From: Streblospio benedicti
Lineage: Eukaryota; Annelida; Polychaeta; Spionida; Spionidae
Direction: 5' to 3'
Assembly: GCA_019095985.1 (NCBI GenBank)
Contig: CM032664.1
Location: 28,346,871 to 28,410,870, forward strand
DNA: 64,000 nucleotides
The notes beneath the pieces are model-generated. The model made no database searches and had not been told where the DNA came from. It saw only the letters and a program-made list of their open reading frames with translations. Positions within the stretch are counted from its first letter, which is position 1. The number at the start of each line of letters is the position of its first letter. Made by a program: the position numbers and the translations under genes. Below are positions 12,673 through 24,600 of the stretch, one piece after another.

Positions 12673-15600
12673 CAAACGAACGAAACACAATGCTTGCTTC
12701 AGCAGCTGAGCTGAAGCGACGCAACTAGAAGGGTACTCATTGGAGCACAACTAGTCTCAGGACCTTTGAGCATCAATTAGCAGTTTACACTGTCTTATAC
12801 ATGTATGGCTCATGACACCCCAGTATTACGTAATTGATTTATCAATGAATGTTAACAAAACTAAGTGATTTGCCTTTACTGTTGCTGGGTGTGCCGAAAA
12901 TGATGTTGGGGTTAGGGTTACCATTATGCCTATAAAATTGTCAAATATGAAGATAAAGAAACCACGGACGGCTGTTTAGATTTGCATATAAATACAGCAT
13001 GTGCTCAAATCATGAAAATTACATATTTGTGTGTGACAACTTTTACTAAAAAGAGTATAGGCAATTTTTTTCTCCAAACCAAAGTGACATTTTTGACAAA
13101 ATGAGCTAATCTACGGAAACTTCTCTTGAAAGACAACTAAAAGAGCTAGGGCAATTTCCATAGCTGGCATATTTAGCCAAGCAGTTTGTGTATATAACCT
13201 GTAAACAATCTACATGTATATTTAATATAGCTTCTACACAATGGTGGCCACAAAAGGGGTGTTTTCGAAGATGCTCACCTTGGTTTCAACAAGCGATTCT
13301 GAATTGGGTTCATAAAAGCCCCTCTAAAAAAACTGCACCACTTTAAAAGCTTACATCCACCCTGGGGGTAACCCAGAAGGGTTTACAAAGCCATGGTACA
13401 AATGGAATTTTTTCAGTATGCCAAGTATATCTTTTCAATTTCTAGAGCCCTTCTGAGTTATAGCTGCTAGCCTAATTCTCAAGCACTGCTTGCACGTTTA
13501 ACGTAATCATAGATGCTTTACCCTGTTACGTTTAATGTACTAAGACATACATGCCAGCTTCAAGAAAAGGGAAACAGTAAAAAAAATGTCAATATAATCA
13601 TAGGTAGCATAATCACCAAAAAAGTCTGGTCTCGTCTAGGGTTCATTCTTGGATGGATCAGAAAGTTTGAGGTCATAACATTGAGTAGTTTTCTTCAAAT
13701 CGTCGGACATAGGTTTTTGCTCGTCGAAAAACAGATAGTCCCTGTCGCAGCGAAAGCTAGGGCTGGGACTAAATAAAGACAACATTTACTCTGCCACCTA
13801 TTGTAAGCCCTGCTTCCATTGTATGTATCAAAATAAAAATTGAATTGAAGTAGAAATATCCCTTATAACATAAATATGCTCAAATCTAGGACCAGACAGT
13901 CCCAACTGTTGAATTCAAATCAGTCATATTTAACTGATAAGTTGTCTCATCACAGCACTGTTTTTAAACAGTAAAAACATCTTTTCCCTAATGTAATTAA
14001 TTTCTCATCTCCTATCTCACACTATATTTGAACATCTGTGTCCATCAGACTGGGGCTTAAAAGCCTTGTTTACACTGCTAAAACTTCATCAAACTGTATC
14101 CGACGAAACGGTCTTCAGCAGTTTGATAAAAAAATGTAAAAAAAGTCTTTCACGGTGGCTGTCTTCACAGCCAAAACTCAACGACGATTAGTTTGTTAAA
14201 TGCACTGCACACTACTATAGTCAAATGTTATTTGAACGCAACAAGTACAGTTCAGAATACAAGTTACGGGTCAGGCACTATGATTGGTTAAATTATGCTC
14301 CAACAATCCGTCTCATCTCTAAAATTGTCTCCACGAACACAACTATGTCGAACTACTTCAAACTTCATAAGACAAAGATTTGACATGCCAAATATTCACG
14401 ATGGCTTGAGACAAAAAGGATTTTCATGGAATCTTGATTTTAAGCGCGTCCACATCACAAAGACGTTGTCAGACCAAACTTCTTGTCACATACAGTTTGA
14501 TGTAGTTTTAGCGTTGCAGACTCTGGGTTTAAGCCAGGTTGTTCTTACAATCTTACAAGAATAACTTACCCTGTTGAGACTGACGCGGCTGCCTGATCTT
14601 TCGAGTTTGCGTTTCTCTAAAGCACCAAATATGATTTCATCCCACTTTACACGCCAATTTACTTCAGCAATGCCAGCCTTAAGTCTATAATGACTGAAAA
14701 AGACAAAAAGTATAATGTAATGAAGAATTTGGGCTTTACTCATGTACAGTAGAACTTCTCAATGAAGACCATATTTGTCATTGTTAATGTTTAGTCTAAA
14801 ATAATAATTACAGTTGAATCCACCTAAGTTGTAGTTAAGGAGTTATCAGAATTCCAGATGGGTTGTAATAGGTCCAACTGGACTGGAGAACTTGAGAAAA
14901 GCATCCACTTTAGATATTTGGTTACTAAAAAGTTGGGTTTTTTACAATACCATGTACATGTACCTTGAAAAAACGTGAGGTGATGAAAAAATATGAACAC
15001 AGTGCATGAACCATATTTGAGTTGCGTGCATGACATCTCAACTTGATCAATATTATAAAACTTGCAACATGTATCAGTGCTAAGTATTATAAAATATCTA
15101 TTGGACTTAACATGTTTTACGTGTAATTCTTAATCCTTTGTTATCAATGTACGGTGTATACATCAGATGTGAATGATCTAATAAATACATAGCTTAGTAG
15201 TATGACACTAAGAAGATTTCGTCTAGCGAAATAATTTCCATTATCAATGTTTTTCGTCACTTTGTGTGCATCCCCTCTTGGTTACTCAATCTAATTAGCG
15301 ATTCAAAATTGGCTTCCATGTCGACAAGTTGAAGAAGAAGAGAAGTCAAACGAAATGTTTTCTCAGAAAGATTCTCTAGAGATGCAATTTAATCACAATA
15401 CATCTGATAAATTGACAAATTCTTAGACACTCTGGTGAATGGTGAATCATAATAAAGAATGGCAATAAAGGAGCATTTTATTGCATAAAATGCGCACAAA
15501 TATCGGAGTGATTTGCGATGAGTGAATAAAATTAATGCAATATAAGCTTTCATAGCAAAGTATTACATTGAAAAGCACCATTCAGGAACTTTTATTGCTT

Positions 15601-18600
15601 AGTTGAATATTTTTATTGCCAAATAAGCCCACAGTACAGTAGGTATCACTTCGGTTGACTTCATATACAGCGGAACCTTTCTATTAAAACCAACACTGGG
15701 CTGGCCTCGACGGGCCTCATCAGAGAGGTGGTTTCTTTAATCGTCTTAAATGGCCTGATCATACATGTAGTTGAGGTCTACTTCTAGCAGTGATCTTAAT
15801 GAGAGGTTATACCATAAGCTAAATTTATTTTTTAGAGACACAAGTACACAATGGATAAAGGTCCAAGTACAACATCTATCTTGTAAAACATTTTATATGT
15901 ACTTACCTATATACAAAGAATGATGCAAGAGAGACTATGATTAGCAGTGATCCCAGCACAATAATGACGATAGCATATTCCGGGAAGGGTTCTGAAAAAA
16001 ACCCTGAAGTGTTTAGCATAATGATTAAACTTTAGCAAGTACATTAAAAAGTATCTAGCACTATCAAGGAGGACCTCGATGCTATGAATATTAACATATG
16101 CATGACTGAGTTAAGAGATGTAGTGATGAAAGATATTGCTGATGGACATTTAGTCCTAGCCACTGGAAGAAGAGCTGAAGGAAGTAGAAACTTATATTGG
16201 GTCCAGTTGCATTATCATAAAAGCCAATTCGAACATACCAAAATACAGTAGAATCCATTTATCTTGAAGAGGTTGCATACAAAGGATGAAATATGAAATT
16301 GTACATTTGAGGATAATCAAATATTATAAGGAGGAATCAGCAAGCTGTAGTTCAAACTTGAAGAAATTAAATAGATGTTTTGTGTTATCTGGACTTTTGA
16401 CACATAATTATCCTGGGCTTGAGACTATTCACAAGTTCAACTTATTGGAGTTCGAAATAAGTGAGTCCAACATTTTACATGTCATCTACTGACATATTTC
16501 CAGAGAAATAGTTAAAGAACATGAATGTAATAACGAGCAAAACGGACAAATGATATTCTTTATGGTTTCTCCTAATCAAACTTTGAAGTTACATTCTGCA
16601 TGTAAAATCAGGGCTTAGCAATGGAGACAGGGCTGAAAGTTGTATAAATGAGGTGTCAGGCCTCTCTAATTTACGTGCCAACTCAAGCACACCTTTCGTG
16701 AGTAACAGTTTGTGGCAAAAGCTGATGAATTTGTCTTTGAAAAAGTTGTCTGCTGCCAAATGTGACAAGTCACAGATTACCTCATTCATAATTTTCCATA
16801 GGTGTACAAATTTAGTCTGTTTCCATGCAGCTTTTTATGCAGACATGTAAATGATGCCCAAAATGTGAGGATGAATTGTCATTGAATGCTCTAATGACTT
16901 TCATTGCTATTTACACAAAGTTTCTGCCAGATTCGCTTTTCTTGCTTGTTGAAACTCCCCTGAAGAGTGCAAATTTAGTACATTTCCATGAGGATTATTA
17001 AAAGATGATGTTTAGGACAATGTGAGTAAATGCAAACTTGTAATTGAATGAGCCAATGACATAACAATTTACAGAAATTATTCTCAACGATTGTAGTTTC
17101 ATTTCTAATACACAGGTAGAAAGAAAATTAGAAATCTTCACAAGGTAATTGACAAATTGACATTTTCAATTTTTTTTGAGAAAGTCTTTAGCAGAATAAT
17201 CAGTGTTCTATGGAGATTTATTTTAGAGCACAGCTTCAGAATCCACTTACACGATCCTTTACTATTACCTGATCTGTGCCTACATGTACATGTATATATT
17301 GAATTTTGTCACCCTGAATATCAAGGGCTCAATAGCTATACGTTTTCAAAACTTGCTTTTGAGTGCCACCAGCCGATATTACATAGAGTGAATTTTGTGT
17401 AAGATCTAATAAAAAATGTGGAGTTGATTACAAATGAGTTTGCTCAACATTCAAATCATATGGCTGTGAAATGAAACCAGCCTATCAAACGTCAGTGTAA
17501 GATACATGTAACACTACATACATAAAACACTAATGATATAAGAAACATATACTTTTTGTATTTTTTGTTGAAATACATTAATTGCACATGCATACATTTA
17601 CATGTACATGCATTATATTTTAAGTCACATCCGATGCGTCATGATCTCTACATCAACTCTATGTTTTACTTGTCTGTGTCAAGTCTTTGTTCAAGTTTTT
17701 TCCACAGTTCCAGCATCCAATCTGCACTGATTCCACCCTGCACCAACTGGTTCCCAATGAAAAAACTATTCCTAACAAAGAGCATACTCCCAAATTTTCT
17801 CTCAGAAATGAATGGCTTGATGTCAATGTAGGTGATATCAAGTTCATTTGAAACAAGCGGCATCATAAACCCTGTGAAAAACACATCCTCAAGCTTAAAG
17901 AATGCGCTCTGTTCAGCTACTTCTTTTAGACCATGTGCTATTGCCATGCTATAACCGTAGAGTCCTCCACCTAAACAGAAAGGAGGGTACACGGTCAATC
18001 CAGGCAGTTGGTCAGTTGGCACAGCCCAATGCGATGTCTTTTTGCGATTTGGCTTGTTGCTTCGAGCTAAAGCACACAACACATGGTTTTTATTATCTGT
18101 GTTAATAATGAGCTCCTCGATGATAGGAATGAGATGTCGAATGTTTATAGCTACATCATCATCTACTTTGAGAATATACTTTGCATGGGGGCAATGCTGG
18201 GTCACCCATTTCAATGCCAGCATGCCTTTTAGTGTTAGGTTAGCGTAGCTGTCTGCAAAGTCTCCGATCACAATATCTTGATGTATTTTCAACTCTTCTT
18301 CTATGTCTGCTTGGTTTTTACTTTGGCCAAGAACAAATATGGCCTTTGATTTTCTACCCTCATTCCAGGAAAATTCAGCTCCCCAGGTTTTTCTAATTAC
18401 ATTTCGTTTTTTAAGATTCTGTGGAGCAGAGTAAACGTATATGATGTACTGAAGATCTGTGTCATTTCTGCACAGGTTTTCTGGTACTTTCAACATGTTG
18501 ACTTTCATACTTTGTCCATGAAATATAATTTGCAGGTTTTCTTCTTCAGCAGTAATATTTATTCTTGTAATCTTCTCTCCATCTTCAGTACTTACTGACC

Positions 18601-21600
18601 ATCCAGTGCCATATGCTCTTGGATATTCCACCAAGTTTTCCAGACTTGCTATTGTTTGTTTGCTCTTTGGTCTTGATGGTTTCGGCTTAATCCCCTTGGT
18701 AGTGTCAGTGAGCAATGTAGTATCATTGTGCCACACATGAAGTAATACTAGGCCTATCAGATTGCCAGCAAGTGCTAGACACATACAAAAGTGGACTCGA
18801 AACCCACAGAAATGAACACGCATATTGCTTTATTAGCATTTATATTTACACTACATGTATGTACATAAGTACATATAGCATTTACTCATTGAAAACAGAC
18901 ATTTCATTATCACCCTCATGATAATGATTAGTTTTATTGCCTTATCTAATATTGTCACTGTGTTTTCTTATCATTCATGATTTCAATTTCTAAATGATAT
19001 TGTCTTAGTATTCACAGTACCATTTGTTCTATAAATCTATGTCCACAGTAATGACCCCTCATGATGTTTACTCCAACATGAAAATGACTTAAAGTTCACT
19101 TTGATATTAGCAGTTGCATTTGGCAGTTGAAGACAGTTTGAGGACATCCAGATGCATTAAATCAAAACAGAAAAGTGACCCTGGTAGCCCACAAGAATTG
19201 GAATCCATGGACAACATGCCTTGAGTATTCTGCAGCAGTAACATGATAATCCACCAAAAGATCTTTCTGAAATTGAACCCACGACTCTCTGGTTGCAAGT
19301 TGCATGCACTAATCAGTAAATTGTATCTCCCGAACACATGCCTGTAGATATTCAGTCTTACCCATTTAGAAATGAGATTGCAAAATACCGAGCCACCTCC
19401 AATTTAGGACAACCAGGGAATGAATTCACAATCTTTAAACCTTACCTATCACTACACAATTATACAAAGCTACTCTGGCCTACTACTTCACAATTATACA
19501 AAGCTACTCTGGCCTACCTTCAGGAGGACATCCGGAGCCATCAAAGCCACACTTTGGTGTATCAGGCGGAGGTGATGTGCGGCCGCCTGCCCAGAAGATC
19601 TTTCTTCCCGGCACCTGCTCGTATTGTTTACGGTTACCGTAGTAGTTGGCCACCACCTGAAAAATAGAATGTAATGTACATGTATTAAATATAGATTATA
19701 TTTAATGTTAATGTGGAAGGACTTTACCCCAGCCAATGTATTGTTACATGTAGCTCCTAATTGAAATATTCTATGAAAATGTCACCTTCATCTTTGATAT
19801 TTTTTTCTCTTCATTGAAACTACTTTTTCAGTACCCTTTGAATTTCTAGCACACTTTGACAACTACAATGTACATATATTTAGGTCCTACATGTGAGAGT
19901 GACATTCTACATATGCTTTATTTAGTTTAGCTGGGATCTATTTATTTAATGTATACATGTACATGTACTATCTATTTATTCAACGTCTACATGTAGTTCC
20001 AGTGGAACAGTAGGGTTTTAATGCATTTGCTCAACAACCAATCTCTACGAGATTGAATCACCAATTTGGAAGATTGAATCCATAGACTTTTTATGCATAT
20101 ATGGGATGCGCTTTCTGTCTCAATTCCTCATTTAGCTGTTATCCACTGACATTTATTGATATCTTCAAGGAATAGATTTTGAATATAATAAACAAGACAC
20201 AATATAGGAGACAATGCTAACATTTTCATTACTTGTAAAAGACCATTTTTGAGACGAAAAAATAACCCTTGTGCCTCCATGTCAGCAGAACAGGAAATAA
20301 TATGTTGAGAAGTTTCATTAATGGTTCTATTTTCTTATGAATGCAGACAATATGAATGCAAATGCAATTGGCAAAGTGGCATTACAAAACTAATCTATAA
20401 AATGTTATTGGTATTAGAAAGATTCTGTAAGGCTTGAATTTCTTACATGTCTATAGCTTCAGATTATTTGCTCAAAACGAAAATGATACGTGATTACCCG
20501 GTATGTATAGGATGTACATTGTAGATAGGTGAGAAAGTAGGTATCAAGAATTTCTACATATATCCCACTTCTCCTGTTATGACTGTAAACATTCACTGGA
20601 GAGCCCAGATTCACTAAAGTCCAACTGTCAAACATACGTGTACATGTAGATTACATGTACACAAAAGCTAAACACCTAAATTAACCAGCATTAAAATCAA
20701 AAGACCCAGGGCCTTTACATGAGTGCTCAGTATATTCTATGTTTTTTTTTCATCAATCTCTTCTTTTTACTAAGTTTTTAAACATTTAATTTTTATTCAT
20801 CAGAACCATAAATTTAAAATAACTATGGTTGATATTAGAAATATGACTCATGACTTTCAATTCTATCACAAAGCTGTTGTGAAAACTCTTTGAAAACAAA
20901 ATATGCATGGGGCGCAAGACATTTTGCTGATGAAGAGAGTTAAGAATCAATAATTTCCGATTGCTTCCTACCCCCGGATTGCTTCGCAAAACAAGCTAAC
21001 GAAATATGCATTAAATTGATTGAAGATATCATCACACTTGGGAGACACGTTTCAGCTAGTTTTGCTGACTAATAAAGGGAATATCTCTCATTTTAAACAC
21101 CTCTAGCCAATGTGGCCAGTGCTATAACAGGAGCACTAGCCACATATTATTGGCACCTGCCAAAATTTGGCAGCTGATATTGAAAGGGCACTGGGCAAAA
21201 TCCGAAGTTGCTGAAAAGGGGAGCGCCGAAGGGACGGTTACGAGCACCATAGGCGGTAAATACATGTATATGGGGGGCTGAGGGGCATGCTCCCCCAGAA
21301 ATCTTTTGAAATGGATGTGTCTAGAAGCTCTCTGGTCCATTCTTTTTTTGAGAAAGTATTTTTTTTTATTTTGATGAAATGGAGGTATTTATATCATGTT
21401 TTGTTTTTCAATGATTTTACACGTTACTACGGTTAACTTTTTCACAGACATGTATTTGATAAAAAAAACTTGATAGAAAAGGCAATCGCCAGAGTGGCAG
21501 GTGCAAATTGAAGCCCACTCGCCAAATGGATTAAGCACTAGGTTTTGGCTAGTGGCTAGTGTGAGAGATATTCCCTGCCTAAAACTTGTTCATCACAAAT

Positions 21601-24600
21601 TTCAGGTGACATGCTACATGGAATTTCTGCTGACTTATGCTTTTGACTGATAAAGTTATCAATTATCATTAAATAATATTTTTGTCTGTATTTAATCTTC
21701 CTCAGAAGGTCAATACAGAAACAAACACCATAAACTAATATGGCCTATTATACACAATTTGCATTAAGCCAGCAAAAGTGGCATTATCAACTGCATGAAA
21801 AGCGTTAGCCCCGACATGTTCAAACTTCACGACGGCCTCCGACGCGAAGGATATTTATGAAATCGTAGTCGTATGTGTGCCCACACCAACGCAACTGTGC
21901 CCAATGCGATGCAATTATTATTATGAATGACACTTATTTTGAATATTTTGTGGCCTAGGTTCAGACCTTTTAACTTTGTACTTTTAACTAGTTTTGTGAA
22001 GCGCTTTGAGCTATAAGACATATATTTATGTAAGTTAACTGCGCTATATAAATAAAGTTTATTATTATTATTACCTGTGAAGGAGATATAAGTAATATGC
22101 ACAGCAGTAAACATGTATTACAAAAGGCTCAAGTCAACAGAAACAATTAGAACTTTACTCCTCCCAGCCGACTTAACGCTCACCCTCAACTCAACCCTCC
22201 CCATGTGGATACAAATTTGACACTTACTTCAAACTTTTTGCGCTCAGGGTTGAGATCTAGAAGGGAGTAATCTGCATTGCGGTCTCCGTTTTCATCTATG
22301 CTCACAGTGCCAGTGATTCCTTAGAGAAACAAAGACATAATATTTACTGATTTCCCATCACTCGCTAAGATCCTTTAAAAAAATCTACATATTGGTATTC
22401 TCAATGGCTTGCAGGAGGATCCCAAGATGACAAGCATCTAAAACAGGGAAAGAATAAAAAGGAAGCAATAAATGTTAGTGGGGTAGAGAAGTATGTGACA
22501 TTTAGTATGCTATTCATAATGTAGGAAGATTATGTCACTGAATACACGGTCATCTACTATAAATGTAATACAGCTTGACCTGTTTGTTATAAACTCTCAA
22601 TAAGTCAAATTTCTTGATAACTCTACTCAGCAGCCATTTAAACTCGAAATCTTATTCAGTCCATTGAAGTTTAAATTAAAAGAATCCACAATAATAATAT
22701 ATTGCCCTATCCATTCATTACGTGTTCAGACACACGTCACATTAAAATAGCATAATGCCCAGCTGCCAGATACACGATTAAAATTTTCCCAAAGAGTTAA
22801 AAAGTCTATGTACTTTTGTTGAAATTACATATACATGTACTTAAGAATTAACAAAGATAATTGCAAAGGGCATGTTATTTTGGATTTTGACACTAATCAT
22901 GCTAATGGACACTTTACTCTGCAGTCTTGGTTCACACTTTTCCATTGTTAACACCAAAAGGATAATCTAGCTTGTTTGACACAATCAATTTGTAACTATA
23001 ATGCAAGGATAAGCAAAATATAACTAATTTTGTTCATCCTCAACATAAATTGTTTTGTATACCACAGCTGATACCACAAAAGCGCTAATATTATTACATG
23101 GAATACTAAAATAGGGACGTGTAGCAACATGAACATTGCTAATTTGATTACGCATCGTGCTGGACATAGTACATGTACGTTATGAAGAGCTGTGTATGAG
23201 CATCACACACCCAATTTCAGTGATGAATGAATGACGTAAACTAGTGCTGGCTCGCACAATATTTAATATAAAAGTGCATGTGACATGAGAAAAAATGTCT
23301 AAATCTCGACCTAAATCTCGTCAGAAACTCATCAAAACAAGGTTTGATTTCATAGCCCACACACTTATGTGTGTTTAGTCTTAACCAATCCCAATCGCGG
23401 TTTGGATATTGTATATGTAAAATGATTAAAGGCAACAGATGTTGTATATAGAATGTCTTTGATACATGTAAATTTACTAGAGATTGTTTTCACCAGGCAA
23501 TTTCTTAAAATCAACATGTTACTTTTTTTGATCAAAAGGCTTGAGCATACCAGTAATCTATGTCTCATTCATTGAACATTATAAGATTCGTATAATCATA
23601 TAAACATATTTACCTACAAAGGTCCTATTCCACATGCGTCTGGTTATTTCGGTTCCATTGCTTGCATTATATCCCGCTTCAAGAGTCTCATTAAGGGCCA
23701 AGGCATAAAGGATGACAGCATCATGAAAAGCTCCCACAAAACTGTTCACCTAAAGGGAGAAGAAACTTTTCATTTAATACATTATACATTATGTGTTCTC
23801 CGCAGATACAATGTAGCATGTGCATTCGATTCTAATCATATCGCTATCTTTGCTACAGCAAGCAAAGTTCCTACCATCATATTGACATATCAGACATAGC
23901 TGAAGAGATGGACTCAAACTCATGAACCTGTGAGTGATATAGTCAAATGTATGTCAATATCGTAGTAGGAAAATGTTTGCTAAACAGAAGAGAGAGATGA
24001 TAAATAACTACATTTTAATGACATTTTGTTGCTTTGCAAAGAAAAACATTGCAATGCTCTAGTGTTAGTGTATTGTCATTAGAAACTGTATTAGAGCACT
24101 GCCACTGCACACCCAGTTTGTGTGCACACCCAGTTTGTGTGTTATTTAAATAAAATTGTTAGGCTCCAAACAATTAGCACACAATATTACTACTTTAAAA
24201 ATTATTGCTTTCCCGGTGCCAAAGTGAAAAAATAAAATTTCTAGTGAGATCTAATGTAAATGTTCAAATCCCCGATTATCGCCATGCACGAAATGGATGT
24301 GCATTCAACAAATTGCACCATAGATCATATAATTTTAATGAATCATGACAATTGTGTTTATCATGCGACAATATAAGTAAGTAGCTTTAGTTGGACACAT
24401 CAAACACTAGTGTGGGCTCATTAATAGCTGTGTTATGATTGTTTAAACATTAAAATGCACGAACTGGGTGTGCAGTGCTCTAACTTAATTAAAACAAAAA
24501 TAACTATCAGGTCAATGAGTCTATTTTTTGGACAGTAAAAACCTCCATTGTGTACATGTAGACGATTTTTGTGTGTTTAGTGTATCTAAATATAGGCAAG

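Larger units (their letters stand above)
10735..12750. repeat. Old dispersed repeat, copy A, split by a younger transposon
   Basis: Blocks at 10741-10816, 12218-12283 and 12489-12725 match, in order, blocks at 48524-48587, 48588-48640 and 50275-50455. Shared strings are AACAACGTTGACT.ATGGGCAATTAAG, TATACTTTACAAT.AAGAA and ATCACTTCGGTG.CGCC. The copy is interrupted by the element at 10817-12217 and contains the GTTA microsatellite. Confidence 0.6.
8612..14569 (-). other. Receptor intron, 6 kb, rich in transposons
   Basis: The largest resolved intron. It is built largely from the elements listed at 9317-9447, 9597-10179, 10382-10502, 10735-12750 and 14050-14538. The remaining bases are AT-rich. 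ORF 13513-13776 ends in an A-rich AAATAAAGACAAC tail and could be a LINE scrap, but I cannot confirm it. Confidence 0.7.

Noticed and set aside
12900-12920. Telomere-like GGGGTTAGGGTTA
   Set aside because: Only about two units, so not an interstitial telomere array; a similar scrap at 63794 is also too short.
14295-14564. 89-aa plus-strand protein
   Set aside because: Most of it is MITE sequence, including the right terminal inverted repeat.
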